Counted from the first letter of the stretch, positions 16,687 through 25,787 are shown. The stretch is DNA of 60,446 nucleotides from Nitrospirota bacterium (GCA_021825295.1 JAKAHV010000018.1:1-60446), one strand, 5' to 3'. Notes: generated by a model not told the origin, from the sequence alone. Made by a program: numbers and translations.

Positions 16687-17865
16687 TTAAAAAGCAATAG
16701 AATTTAGCGCGGCTTTGATCCAGCCAAACCCAATCTTCTCCTGTTCGAGTCTTAAAGCTCGCCCTATTCTGTCATTACGCAAATCCTCAAATAACTCCCG
16801 TTCCTCCGAGTTGAGCCTGAAAAGGTCGCGGCGCAGTGGCTGTGGTTCGAGGCCCCATTGGGGCCCATGTGCCATCAATGTTTTACGATCCATCAGGAAG
16901 GAACTCGCCTGTGGGAAATAGGCACGCAATTGGTCAAGAATAGCAAAACCGTGAGTATCGATATCGCCCCAGTAGTAAATAGCGCATTGATGCAGCCAAT
17001 CGGCCCGCGCAAGTACTTCGAATCCATAACCTGCACCGAAAATGGCCATGCTATCCGGCAGGCTGGGAAAAGCCAGGAAGTTGATTTCATTTTCAGTAAT
17101 GAATACCCTGCCGACTTTTAAGTTGATACGGTTAAAAGCGTCCTGATTGACAGAAATGTCCTGGTCAGCGCCCGTAGGCAGTAACACCAATTCCGGGTCA
17201 AGAATGCGAAAACGGATACGGAGAGGCTTTCCAAGAAACCCAAAACGCCGGCAAAACTGACCAATACCTTCCGCCCCCGCGTCAATAACATCAGGAGGGA
17301 GGGCTAGGTCCAACAATTCTTTTAATATGGCACGATTTTTTTCAATTAACTTGGTATGGACTCCTGGGATATCTACTTGTCTCAGATATATCCCGGGCCG
17401 TGGATGAGACCGGATCCAATTTATTATATCCAGGAGTAAAGGCCATTCGGAAGCCAATTCCAAAACTTTTAGCGGGTACTTCGCAATCCAGGGCAACAGA
17501 AGGGGCTGGCGTTCAGAGGTAAGGACAACCAGTCCGCTGAACCGCTTAACATCCCGGCTTTTGCCTATGATGTTAAGCGCATCCTCTAAGGTATCTATCC
17601 ATATCTCATCTGGCACTGAATTGTTGCCTAATATGTGATGTTTCACCTCGCGCATAACCAGGCGGTAATGCGCCCCCTGCCGCAGATCGGATATCCAAGC
17701 CCTGACCTCATCAAAACGGCGGGCCAGTTCGGCCGATGAAGGTTTTTTGAGAGTAAAACGTTTAGGGAACATCTCCTCACCGCTCACCAAGGAGGCCAGA
17801 ATCAGCCCCTTGTCCCATAGCCTCTGCACTTGTGCGCGCAGATCAGAGGGCGTTGTCCAGCTCAT
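16687..17865 (-). CDS. jetD: Wadjet system nuclease subunit JetD
   Basis: A 392-residue protein with an N-terminal DUF3322-type region and a C-terminal DUF2220/TOPRIM-like nuclease domain. The metal-binding pattern is visible as ITENEINFL (Glu, about residue 258) and YYWGDIDTHGF (DxD, about residue 302). In Wadjet, JetD cuts the plasmid DNA that the JetABC motor has looped. ATG 17865 (MSWTTPSDLRAQV) is chosen from the family N-terminus; the open frame extends to 17949 over jetC. It overlaps the jetC end by 23 bp. No catalytic residue looks lost. Confidence 0.92.
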   Translation of the reverse strand: MSWTTPSDLRAQVQRLWDKGLILASLVSGEEMFPKRFTLKKPSSAELARRFDEVRAWISDLRQGAHYRLVMREVKHHILGNNSVPDEIWIDTLEDALNIIGKSRDVKRFSGLVVLTSERQPLLLPWIAKYPLKVLELASEWPLLLDIINWIRSHPRPGIYLRQVDIPGVHTKLIEKNRAILKELLDLALPPDVIDAGAEGIGQFCRRFGFLGKPLRIRFRILDPELVLLPTGADQDISVNQDAFNRINLKVGRVFITENEINFLAFPSLPDSMAIFGAGYGFEVLARADWLHQCAIYYWGDIDTHGFAILDQLRAYFPQASSFLMDRKTLMAHGPQWGLEPQPLRRDLFRLNSEERELFEDLRNDRIGRALRLEQEKIGFGWIKAALNSIAF

Positions 17866-20800
17866 GAGATGCCTTTGCCTTTTCCGCACGGTATTCTTCA
17901 ATGGTGAGATTACGGAGCTTTGAGGAACGGCCTTCCTCGTTGTGTACAAAACCTACGCCGGCCACAAAGGGTTCAATAACATGTATCTTTTGAAGCGGGG
18001 TTACGATAAGAAGCTGCAGATTCATTTTCTGAAATAGCCGGAGTCCATACTGCGCCGATTCATCCGAGCCACGGCCAAAAGCTTCGTCTATGACCACAAA
18101 GCGGAAAGATCTGGAACGCACCGAGCCCCATTCGAGGCCGAACTGATATGCCAGACTTGCCGCAAGAATGGTATAGGCGAGCTTTTCTTTCTGACCTCCA
18201 GATTTTCCGCCGGAATCCGAATAGTGCTCATATTCCATCCTATCCTCGCACCATCGCTCCGATGCCGCAAAAGTGAACCAGTTGCGTACATCGCTCACTT
18301 TTGCAGTCCATCGCCGGTCCTGCTCAGCCTGCCCCTGGCGCCCACGAAAACGTTCAATGATCTCTTTAACTTGCAGGAATTTGGCCTCCGAATACTGCTC
18401 ATCTTCCGAACCTGTCAGACTGCCCTCGGTGCATGACCTGAGTTCTCCCTGAAAATCCCGGATGTCCGCATCCTGCGCTGCCTGCACTTCCAGTACAATA
18501 TAACGGCCAGGGTTATAATCTATTTGAACCAGTGATTCGTTGATATGAGCGATACGCTCTTTGATAGTTTCACGCTCACGGTTCAGTTGCGACTGGAAGT
18601 TTGCTACTTCACGAATCGTATTTTCATTGAGAAGCTCCTTAAAGCGTATCTCAAAACGTGGCAGGTCATCATCATTGAGTCTGCCCAGCATCTGACGATA
18701 TTCGCCAACCGCTTCAATACTAACATCCACTTCCTGCGTGTCCAGCGGGAAAGCTGTGCAATAAGCCCGCATTGCGTCAATAATCCTGTCCCTCAGCCGC
18801 TTGATCTTTTCAGCTTCAGTATCGATCTTTTTCTGCAGCCATTCGCGCATTTCGCGCTCCCGGTTATCGCAGGATTCAATCGTGAGATGATGGCCGCCAA
18901 TGGCCTCATCCCGCATTCCATCAAGGCGTTCAAAACAGGCGGCATGATCCGATTGTCCAGGGGTGTCGAGAAGAGCCAAAGTTTGATTACGCAAATCTTC
19001 TGCAGTTTCGAGTTTGGCCTGGGTTGCACCAAGTTGTCTGGTTTTTTCCTTGAGGGCCGTTTCGGTATGACTAATCTCATTTTGTAATGCAGCAAGACGG
19101 GCTGTCAGGTCCTGAAGAACATCGGAGGACGATTCCAACTTCACCTTTTCGTTTCTGAGTCTTTCTATCTCGATTGCCAGGGGTTCAAACTCTATTTCGC
19201 TAAAGTCCCGGTATTCATCAAGCTTTGATAATGTCTTCAGCCGGCCCCTGATCTCCTCATGTTCTCCTTGAAGCGTGCTTATATGGCCAGCAAGCCCGGC
19301 CATCTGCTTTTCAAGTTGCTGAGCCTTGGCTTCAAGCGCGGCGATTTTGGCCTCATTGGTCCAACCAAGGACATACCGGCTCCGGTCATCTATCCGGTAC
19401 CGGTCATCTTTCTCGTGCCTTTCACCCCTGGTCTTGATCTGACCAGTGCGCGTGATGGCGCGGATCTCCCTGCGGAATTGATCCTGTGTTTCGCAACACG
19501 CAAAATCAAACCGATGAGAGACCTCACGTTCGAGCCAATCGTAAAAAAGTGAATCGGGCTTAATCGCAAGCTTGCGGACCAATGAATCATGATGACTTTC
19601 CGGCAAAGCGGTCTGAAGAACAGTGCGTACCCTGAAATAGACAAGCCGTCCCCTTAGATGCGTACGATCGACCCATTCCGCCACTTTCGAATAATACTTT
19701 TCAGGCACCAGCATGGATAGTCCGAAATTATGAAGGAGCCGCTCGGCGGCGCCCTCCCATTGCCGTTCCTCGCTCCGAACTTGTATAAGTTCGCCGGCAA
19801 ACGGCATATCGGACTCGGGCAAATTTAGAGCACCGGCTATGGCAGAGCGCATTGACATCTGTTCGCCTGGAATGTTGCTGCGCCTTGATTTTAAACTTCT
19901 TATCTCCGCCGTGATGGACTCATGTTCCTGCCGCCACTTGGCAAATGAAACATTTGCCTCATTTAATTCATTTTGCAGCACTGCCTCGCGTCCGGACGCC
20001 TCTTCAGAAAGACCGGCAAAAATTTTCCTCTGGGCCTGGAAAGCCTCCGGGCTGCCCGGGACACCAATACCAAGCGGGCCGATAAGCTCGGAATAGCGCT
20101 CCGCCTTGACCCGTTTTTTGTTGTATTCGCTTTCTTTTTGCCGGATCTCCTCGCCAAGTCTTTCAATCCGGTCACCGCCGCTTTCTGCAATGCTCGATCT
20201 GAGCTCGCGCTCTTCGCTCAGTAGTGCGTTTTTGCGTTCTTCCAGATGCTGCACCTGGGTGTTCTGCCTGGTCCATTCCTCTTGCAACGTTGCGATACGT
20301 TTTTCGATCAGGTCGAGTTTCAATCCGGCAAAGTAGGTCTTTAGCGCCTCACGGCAAGCCCGCAGTTCCTCACTATGAGAGACGATCTCCATATAATGGT
20401 CGCAATCCGCAACCAGTGGCGTAAGCAACGCCACCTGGCGCTTGGCCTTTAGGACAGCCTCGTGAGCCCTATTTAGATCATCGAAATGAGCAATCAGGGC
20501 TTTTATGCGAGGCTCCACATCAAAAGACTCGAGCATGTGGCTGCGCACAAAATCCGTGAGGTTGCCGACCGACTTCATGGAAACCGTCTGGTGGAAAAGC
20601 TCTAACGCCTGCTCGTTTTCAATGCCGAACCTGCGGCGAAACCATGCGCCGTATGGCGGAAAACTTTCAAAAACCTCGGCACCTGAGCCGCGCAGGCGCT
20701 TTTTGAGCACCCCGATCTCCGGACCGAAGTTTGAAAAATCTGCAGAAATGGATAAATCCCGCCCTGCCCCCATATAAAAACGGGCAGGTTGGCCCTGCGG

Positions 20801-21229
20801 GTCTTTTATCCAGAAAACCTGAGCCAACGTTACCGTCTGGTCATATCCGGTGTTATGGAAAACTCCCAGAATAACGGAGTAGTCATTGTTGCCGCGCAGG
20901 GCGACCGGTTTGGCGGTGCCGCTTATCTCGTTTCTCTCGGACTTGTAATGCCCAAGGACATAGGAGCGCAAGGTCCTTTCCCTCGTATCGGCGCCGGCAG
21001 CTTTGTTGTAAGCAATCCTCTGGGAGGGGACAAGCAAGGTGGTTACCGCATCGACCACAGTGGTCTTGCCCGAACCTATATCCCCCGTTAGCAGGACATT
21101 CCTGCCGTGAAGTTTCAATGTCCAAACGCGCCCATCGAACGTCCCCCAGTTATACAGCTCAAGGCGCCGCAGCCGAAAACCCGCAAGCGAATCGTCGGCC
21201 ATGAACTCCAGGTCAAGCGGTTTATCCAT
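17843..21229 (-). CDS. jetC: Wadjet SMC-like ATPase JetC
   Basis: A 1128-residue SMC/MukB-like ATPase. Walker A is GDIGSGKTT (about residues 49-57). Long coiled-coil arms (about 290-420 and 660-930) are broken by a hinge-like globular region (about 480-620). The ABC signature is SGGKSGGQKEKL (about 1005) and Walker B is FVVIDEAFGRG. It is the loop-extruding motor of the JetABC condensin-like complex, which selects small circular DNA. ATG 21229 overlaps the jetB stop by 8 bp; the longer frame to 21310 runs over jetB. Confidence 0.94.
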   Translation of the reverse strand: MDKPLDLEFMADDSLAGFRLRRLELYNWGTFDGRVWTLKLHGRNVLLTGDIGSGKTTVVDAVTTLLVPSQRIAYNKAAGADTRERTLRSYVLGHYKSERNEISGTAKPVALRGNNDYSVILGVFHNTGYDQTVTLAQVFWIKDPQGQPARFYMGAGRDLSISADFSNFGPEIGVLKKRLRGSGAEVFESFPPYGAWFRRRFGIENEQALELFHQTVSMKSVGNLTDFVRSHMLESFDVEPRIKALIAHFDDLNRAHEAVLKAKRQVALLTPLVADCDHYMEIVSHSEELRACREALKTYFAGLKLDLIEKRIATLQEEWTRQNTQVQHLEERKNALLSEERELRSSIAESGGDRIERLGEEIRQKESEYNKKRVKAERYSELIGPLGIGVPGSPEAFQAQRKIFAGLSEEASGREAVLQNELNEANVSFAKWRQEHESITAEIRSLKSRRSNIPGEQMSMRSAIAGALNLPESDMPFAGELIQVRSEERQWEGAAERLLHNFGLSMLVPEKYYSKVAEWVDRTHLRGRLVYFRVRTVLQTALPESHHDSLVRKLAIKPDSLFYDWLEREVSHRFDFACCETQDQFRREIRAITRTGQIKTRGERHEKDDRYRIDDRSRYVLGWTNEAKIAALEAKAQQLEKQMAGLAGHISTLQGEHEEIRGRLKTLSKLDEYRDFSEIEFEPLAIEIERLRNEKVKLESSSDVLQDLTARLAALQNEISHTETALKEKTRQLGATQAKLETAEDLRNQTLALLDTPGQSDHAACFERLDGMRDEAIGGHHLTIESCDNREREMREWLQKKIDTEAEKIKRLRDRIIDAMRAYCTAFPLDTQEVDVSIEAVGEYRQMLGRLNDDDLPRFEIRFKELLNENTIREVANFQSQLNRERETIKERIAHINESLVQIDYNPGRYIVLEVQAAQDADIRDFQGELRSCTEGSLTGSEDEQYSEAKFLQVKEIIERFRGRQGQAEQDRRWTAKVSDVRNWFTFAASERWCEDRMEYEHYSDSGGKSGGQKEKLAYTILAASLAYQFGLEWGSVRSRSFRFVVIDEAFGRGSDESAQYGLRLFQKMNLQLLIVTPLQKIHVIEPFVAGVGFVHNEEGRSSKLRNLTIEEYRAEKAKASHELDNAL

Positions 21230-21866
21230 CTGGCCCACTCCCCTTGCCTTTCTCCATGAGGGCCCGGTATGAGGCAAGCCGCTCATCGAACTCAGCCAGC
21301 CACTGCGCATCGATAAACGCCTTGAGAATGCGCAGGACCTCGAACATTTGCATCTTTCCGCTTTGAGATTTCAGGCGACGCACAAAGCCGAGGTCTGCTA
21401 TTTTGTTCAAATGGCTGTCCACCTGATCGATCAGTTTTACTTCATTGCTGCTTTCGGGCAGAAAAACCCGTATCATCTCGATTATTTCATCACGAGAGAG
21501 GATGAGACGGGTATCGCCGCCTCCGGCATCGAATTCAGCAAGTTTTTTACGGAGCAAAGCAAGAAGGAGGCTCACAGGAAAGGATAAAGGCCTTCTTGCA
21601 ATCAAACGGGGAATTTTAATCTCTGTGCCGGGCCGTGAGCGCAAAAAGGCGTAACCCTCGGCCTCATCCAGGACAAGTTCCAACCCAAGCACGGTAACAT
21701 AATCGCGCACCCGCGCCTGAAGCGTCATGAGGGCCTTCCATGTCTCAGGATCGCTTTCCCGATATACTACACTCTTCAGGAGCGGCACTACCGCCCGCGA
21801 AAGGTTCTCTTCCGCCCGCCGATCCTCTTCCGGATTAAACCCCGTATCAAAATCCTGTTCCGTAAT
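21222..21866 (-). CDS. jetB: Wadjet kleisin-partner (KITE) subunit JetB
   Basis: A DUF4194 protein that binds JetA and JetC as the MukE-like winged-helix subunit. The first ordinary start is GTG 21788 (188 residues). However, the same frame upstream encodes a family-like N-terminus (EENLSRAVV leading into PLLKSVVYRESDP), and the in-frame stop before it is the jetA stop. The only well-placed start there is ATT at 21866, with GAGG six bases upstream, giving 214 residues. I give that start as the more likely one, although AUU starts are rare. Key blocks: VRDYVTVLGLELVLDEAEGYAFL and RRPLSFPVSLLLALLRKKL. Confidence 0.85.
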   Translation of the reverse strand: MTEQDFDTGFNPEEDRRAEENLSRAVVPLLKSVVYRESDPETWKALMTLQARVRDYVTVLGLELVLDEAEGYAFLRSRPGTEIKIPRLIARRPLSFPVSLLLALLRKKLAEFDAGGGDTRLILSRDEIIEMIRVFLPESSNEVKLIDQVDSHLNKIADLGFVRRLKSQSGKMQMFEVLRILKAFIDAQWLAEFDERLASYRALMEKGKGSGPDG

Positions 21867-21869
21867 AAG

Positions 21870-23333
21870 TCACCTCATAAAAATCACGCGCGGTATCCTG
21901 GCACGCCTCACCGGCCCAGGCCCATTATTATCCACACTTTGCCACACGATAACTTCGAATGAATCCTCATCAACCAATGTCTTGAATGTATCGCTTGCCA
22001 ATTGAAGATAGGCAACCAGTTCTGCAAGCCCATTTTTCAAAGGACGCTCTTCGATGATCTCGCGCAGCGTAATTTGAGAGCGCTCCTGCAACGCATTCCG
22101 GATATGTCTTGACAGGGCCGCTTTGTCAATCACTACCTGGGAAAAAAGGGCATCTGCATCCACATCCTCATTGCCGTGTTTCAAAACCAGGCTGGAAATA
22201 AGCGGTTTGACAGGGGGCGTGTATAACGGCCTTTCCATCGGCAACTCCATATCACAGCCTGTATCATCTATCTGCATGAACTCTCCGGCAGGCGGCGAAT
22301 CGCGCAGGGCCAGCGCATTTGCCTCAATCCCATGCAAGATGTCCATTATGCGGCGGTTCTCAAGCCACGCCTGGTCATCAAGAAAGCGCCTTAATTGCTG
22401 AGAAACCTGGGCCACAGTGCGTTGGGTATGCTCGCCGGCCTCAAGCCAATCATAATGTACGCGCCGAATGCGGGCATCGGGCTTTAGATCAGATACTGGA
22501 GGAAGCGACAAAACATGCTCAAGCAGTCTGGTCAACTCATCTTGATGGCTACTTGACATAAGGAAATCCCAGAAAGCGCGAAAGCTCCTGCCCTGATCTG
22601 AATCCTCAATAGAAGCGCGCTCGCCCATTATCTCTTCCAGCAGGGCGCCCTTTCCACCTGACCAACGAGCGATTCTCTCTCGCACACGACGATCAAGAGA
22701 GCGGAAATTGTGCTCCACCTCGCGAAAATCAGCAAGCAGCTCGCGCGCCAGGCCAATAAACTGCTGGAAGCGGTCCTTGAGAGCTGTATCAGAAAGCGTA
22801 GATATATTGCCAGCCATGATGCGTGCAATCTCAACGTCTATCTCTTCCCTGCGTTTTTTTAGCTCCGCTATGCGGGTCTGTGGATCAGTTTCGCTGCCCT
22901 CGCTCATCTGCCTGAGCAGTGCAAATAACGTCAAGAGCCTTGATTCGGTGCCTATGAAAGCCCTATCAGTAAGTGTGCCAAGCCAGGCGATTGCCTTCTC
23001 GGCACCCGGGGTCATGTCGAAGTGGGGCTCATCGCTTCCCTGTGGATAGAACTTCCGTAGCCAGCCTTTCCCGCTGGCGGCCCAGTCATCAAGGTAATCG
23101 GCTGCGGTTTTCGGAAAGGCATCCATTCCCATCCTCTCACGCAAGCCGAACAATTCGTCTTCCAAGGCTTCTGAAAGGTCAGCTTGAGCCATGATCCTTA
23201 CATTTGGGGCGATGAACACCCGGTTTAAAAAGCTGGCAATAAGCGGCGCATGGTCAGACCGCAGCATCCGCCATGCCGGGTGCTTCTGGCGCAGCTTATC
23301 CAAGGTCTCGTAATCCAATGAATTATCATACAA
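21870..23333 (-). CDS. jetA: Wadjet kleisin subunit JetA
   Basis: A 487-residue DUF3375 protein, the MukF-like kleisin that bridges the JetC heads. Family blocks: LDYETLDKLRQKHPAWRMLRSDHAPLIASFL at the N-terminus (quoted in part: HPAWRMLRSDHAPL), then TESRLLTLFALLRQM, a coiled region at about 165-230, and a C-terminal segment ending VPRVIFM-like (RIPRVIFMR). It is first in the jetA-B-C-D operon, with the usual gene order of type I Wadjet. No strong Shine-Dalgarno precedes ATG 23333. It is divergent from mntA, 85 bp apart. Confidence 0.92.
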   Translation of the reverse strand: MYDNSLDYETLDKLRQKHPAWRMLRSDHAPLIASFLNRVFIAPNVRIMAQADLSEALEDELFGLRERMGMDAFPKTAADYLDDWAASGKGWLRKFYPQGSDEPHFDMTPGAEKAIAWLGTLTDRAFIGTESRLLTLFALLRQMSEGSETDPQTRIAELKKRREEIDVEIARIMAGNISTLSDTALKDRFQQFIGLARELLADFREVEHNFRSLDRRVRERIARWSGGKGALLEEIMGERASIEDSDQGRSFRAFWDFLMSSSHQDELTRLLEHVLSLPPVSDLKPDARIRRVHYDWLEAGEHTQRTVAQVSQQLRRFLDDQAWLENRRIMDILHGIEANALALRDSPPAGEFMQIDDTGCDMELPMERPLYTPPVKPLISSLVLKHGNEDVDADALFSQVVIDKAALSRHIRNALQERSQITLREIIEERPLKNGLAELVAYLQLASDTFKTLVDEDSFEVIVWQSVDNNGPGPVRRARIPRVIFMR

Positions 23334-23383
23334 TAACCAACTGGCAGGCTGCCAAATCCAGAGAGTTCGGGTAGATATAAATA

Positions 23384-23412
23384 TTGCCTTTTGACTGCCC
23401 GGCTGTTAGAAT
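23384..23412 (+). promoter_or_regulatory. Promoter giving a leaderless mntA message
   Basis: TTGCCT (23384-23389) and TAGAAT (23407-23412) are 17 bp apart. The mntA ATG is 7 bases after the -10 hexamer, about where transcription would start, and no Shine-Dalgarno precedes it. A leaderless message is therefore likely. Confidence 0.45.
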
Positions 23413-23418
23413 TTTTAA

Positions 23419-23847
23419 ATGATTGAAAAGACGAGACAAATTTCAGAATTTGAAAAGCAAGCGCTCACAGAAAGACTCGCTCAGGCTCTAATAGCATTCC
23501 CGGAGATATCCTTCGTTTATATGCACGGATCTTTCATAAAAGAGGGCCGGTTCAGAGACATCGATTTGGCTATTTTCCTGAAAGAAATCCCTGTTTCTTC
23601 GCTCAAATACGAACTTGAAATGGAAATCAGACTTTCCGGGATCGCTGGCAGGCTTCCGGTCGATATTAGGATATTGAATGGGGCACCGCTTTCATTCAGA
23701 TATCGGGTAATAAAAGAAGGTAAGCCTTTAATAGTCAGGGATAATGCCAAAATGGCGGATTTCATTGAGGCCACGGTCACACAGTATCTTGATTTTTCTC
23801 CCCATCTTGAAAACTACCTTAAGGAGACGATTGGGCTTGGAGTTTAA
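23419..23847 (+). CDS. mntA: MntA-type nucleotidyltransferase antitoxin
   Basis: A 142-residue minimal nucleotidyltransferase. The catalytic motif is HGSFIKEGRFRDIDLAIF (about residues 37-54), a GS...DxD pattern with 8 intervening residues where 10 is more usual; a third acidic residue is in LPVDIRIL. In HEPN-MNT modules this enzyme AMPylates a tyrosine of the HepT toxin and silences it. It overlaps the next gene by about 11 bp, as expected of the pair. There is no ribosome-binding site. Confidence 0.85.
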   Translation: MIEKTRQISEFEKQALTERLAQALIAFPEISFVYMHGSFIKEGRFRDIDLAIFLKEIPVSSLKYELEMEIRLSGIAGRLPVDIRILNGAPLSFRYRVIKEGKPLIVRDNAKMADFIEATVTQYLDFSPHLENYLKETIGLGV

Positions 23848-24268
23848 TCCCGACAAGGTCAGGAAGATAACCTCCGAGATGCTTGCATCCATGGGAATGC
23901 TTGAAGAACTCGGACTACTTCCCGAAGATGAGTTCCTTTCTGACAAGCATAAAATAGCGAGCGCGAAATACAATTTTCTCGTCGTAATCGAGGGCTCAAT
24001 CGACCTCTGTAATCATATAATTGCAAAAAATGCCTTTAGAGTGCCAGAGGATTACGCAGATGCCTTTCGAGTGCTGTCCGAGCAAGGAGCTTTTAGCCCT
24101 GAGTTCACGGCAAATTTGGTTCAGATGGCCCGGTTCAGGAACCGCCTGGTACATATCTACTGGGAGGTAGACAGCCACGAACTGTATGGCTATCTAAGGG
24201 AACGGATACATGACATTAGAGAATTCCTGATGGAGTTCGGCTCTTTTATTGGCAAGGAAAAGATTTAG
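23837..24268 (+). CDS. hepT: HepT-like HEPN ribonuclease toxin
   Basis: A 143-residue helical HEPN protein. The RNase motif RX4HXY is intact as RNRLVHIY (about residues 95-102), and the target tyrosine for AMPylation is present. The frame is open to 23744, but the family begins at FNPDKVRKI. TTG 23837 (or TTG 23831) follows AAGGAG at 23821-23826 and overlaps mntA. As a toxin it would cleave RNA when freed from MntA control. Confidence 0.87.
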   Translation: MEFNPDKVRKITSEMLASMGMLEELGLLPEDEFLSDKHKIASAKYNFLVVIEGSIDLCNHIIAKNAFRVPEDYADAFRVLSEQGAFSPEFTANLVQMARFRNRLVHIYWEVDSHELYGYLRERIHDIREFLMEFGSFIGKEKI

Positions 24269-24412
24269 CGCTCCTGCCCCCAAAACGATCGTAAAATCAA
24301 TCAATTCAAGAATTCTTTATAGCCCGCACTTTTGAATCTGACGTTTTGACTCCAATATTTCAAAAAAGAAGACCCCTATCTAACCTAACCCTTAAATTGA
24401 AATTTTTTCTGA

Positions 24413-24428
24413 ATTCTGATATTCTGAT
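24413..24428 (+). promoter_or_regulatory. Tandem 8-bp repeat, possible operator
   Basis: ATTCTGAT occurs twice in tandem, followed by TATAAT at 24438-24443 and the ribosome-binding site of the AbrB-type antitoxin gene. Its place suggests an autoregulatory operator. The -10-like TATAAT is oddly close to the GGAGG, so the exact promoter is unsure. Confidence 0.35.
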
Positions 24429-24457
24429 TTCAGATCATATAATTCCGGAGGTGCGAA

Positions 24458-24748
24458 GTGGAAGGAGCAAAAGGAGCAGTTGCAGAAATAAAGTCCAGGG
24501 GACAGCTCACTATCCCAAAGAAGATTCGTGAATCGAGCCACCTTGAGGAAGGCAGCGTAGTGTCAATATTGCCTATAGGGGACTCTCTGATCATCACCCC
24601 TAAGCGGCTGGAGCTTGATGAGGCGCGCAGACAGATGAGAAAGCTGCTTAAGGCTTCCGGCTTTACAATAGAGGAACTCGTCGAAGGACTCAAAGAAGAA
24701 AGGGAAGCTCTGTTTAAAGAGACTTATGGCCCCAAAAAGAAAGTATAA
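24458..24748 (+). CDS. AbrB/SpoVT-type antitoxin
   Basis: A 96-residue protein. An AbrB-like swapped-hairpin DNA-binding domain at the N-terminus (about 8-50: AEIKSRGQLTIPKKIRE, then EEGSVVSILPIGDSLIITP) is followed by a helical tail that probably binds the toxin. GTG 24458 follows GGAGG at 24447-24451. It overlaps the PIN toxin gene by 23 bp. Antitoxins of this kind usually repress their own operon. Confidence 0.85.
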   Translation: MEGAKGAVAEIKSRGQLTIPKKIRESSHLEEGSVVSILPIGDSLIITPKRLELDEARRQMRKLLKASGFTIEELVEGLKEEREALFKETYGPKKKV

Positions 24749-25187
24749 GATATTTCTCGATTCCAACGTGCTGCTTTCTGGCCTCTTTTCGGATAAAGGC
24801 GCCCCGAGGATCATACTCGATCTGCTGACGCTTGGTCTTCCGATACTAAAAGGGGCAACCGGGAAGTACAATCTGATGGAAGTTGAACGTAACCTAAAGA
24901 AAAAAATGCCACAAGCCCTGCCTGTATATCAAGCGTATTTACCTAAACTTCGGCTTGAAATCGTTTCTCTCCCATCCAAAGAGACAATCATGAGCATGGC
25001 TGGAGCCATTGCTGAAAAGGATATCCCCGTCCTGGCCTCGGCGATAGCATGCGGGGCACAGTATTTGATTACGGGGGACAAGAAAGATTTTGCCAGATTA
25101 AAAGATATTAATGAATACGACCTGGAAATAGCAGGACCTTCAGAATTTATCGAAACCGCATTTCCGCAGCTGATAGATGAAACATAA
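24726..25187 (+). CDS. PIN-domain toxin (putative ribonuclease)
   Basis: A 153-residue PIN-like nuclease. The first acidic residue is in KIFLDSNVLLSGLF. Further conserved acidic residues lie in the central helix (EVERNLKK) and in KDIPVLASAIACGAQYLITGDKKDF, which is the hallmark C-terminal block of PIN-family toxin components (COG1569 type). It would cut RNA unless bound by the AbrB-type protein encoded just upstream and overlapping it. Confidence 0.86.
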   Translation: MAPKRKYKIFLDSNVLLSGLFSDKGAPRIILDLLTLGLPILKGATGKYNLMEVERNLKKKMPQALPVYQAYLPKLRLEIVSLPSKETIMSMAGAIAEKDIPVLASAIACGAQYLITGDKKDFARLKDINEYDLEIAGPSEFIETAFPQLIDET

Positions 25188-25352
25188 GACACAAAAAGAT
25201 TACGTCTTATTTTCCGCGGGGTTTTTCCAAACACGGCAGGCCCGTGAGGATAGAAACAGCGGGCTTTTCAATAGCTTTTCAGGCGTGTCGCAATACACAC
25301 GCGCGTAATCCATGATAACTTCGAGGTGATATTCGTTCCAGAACAATCCGGC

Positions 25353-25787
25353 TTATGGCATGCCGAATTCTCCTATCCATTTAACGAATTTAAGTTTTCG
25401 GGTAGAGTTGAAGAGCCGCTTGTCGGCCGTCAGCAAATCAACTTTAAGGTCGTCTGCAAGGACTATATAGGCCGCGTCATAGGCAGAAATATTGTGATGG
25501 TCGCAATAAGCCGGCATCCTCTTAAAAAGATGCGCAAGGGGATAGAAACCAATGCCGAGATCAGCAAACCCTTCCATGGCTTTTAATGCGTCCTCCTCCC
25601 CCACCCTCCCGCGTCTCTTGGCTATGATCAGGGCGTTTGCCACTTCAAATTCAAGAAGCGCTGGAGCGAGCAGAGAAAGGCGATCGGAAACATGGCCGTC
25701 AAGGATATCAAGTGCCTTCTCTCCGTGCTCCTCATCGGACAGATACCATTTGAGTGCGACGCTTGCATCAACTACGAGGCGCTTCAC
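25353..25787 (-). CDS. vapC: VapC-type PIN-domain toxin
   Basis: A 144-residue VapC. The catalytic acidic residues are visible as VVDASVALKWYL (Asp7), FEVANALI (Glu about 48), ISAYDAAYIVLA (Asp about 104) and LLTADKRLF (Asp about 122). It probably cleaves tRNA or rRNA. It overlaps the antitoxin gene by 4 bp (ATGA). The same frame stays open beyond the stop for about 50 more codons. Confidence 0.9.
   Translation of the reverse strand: MKRLVVDASVALKWYLSDEEHGEKALDILDGHVSDRLSLLAPALLEFEVANALIIAKRRGRVGEEDALKAMEGFADLGIGFYPLAHLFKRMPAYCDHHNISAYDAAYIVLADDLKVDLLTADKRLFNSTRKLKFVKWIGEFGMP

Noticed and set aside
24438-24443. TATAAT as the -10 of the AbrB-type antitoxin operon
   Set aside because: Transcription would begin inside the GGAGG ribosome-binding site, so this hexamer is not a sensible promoter for the annotated start.
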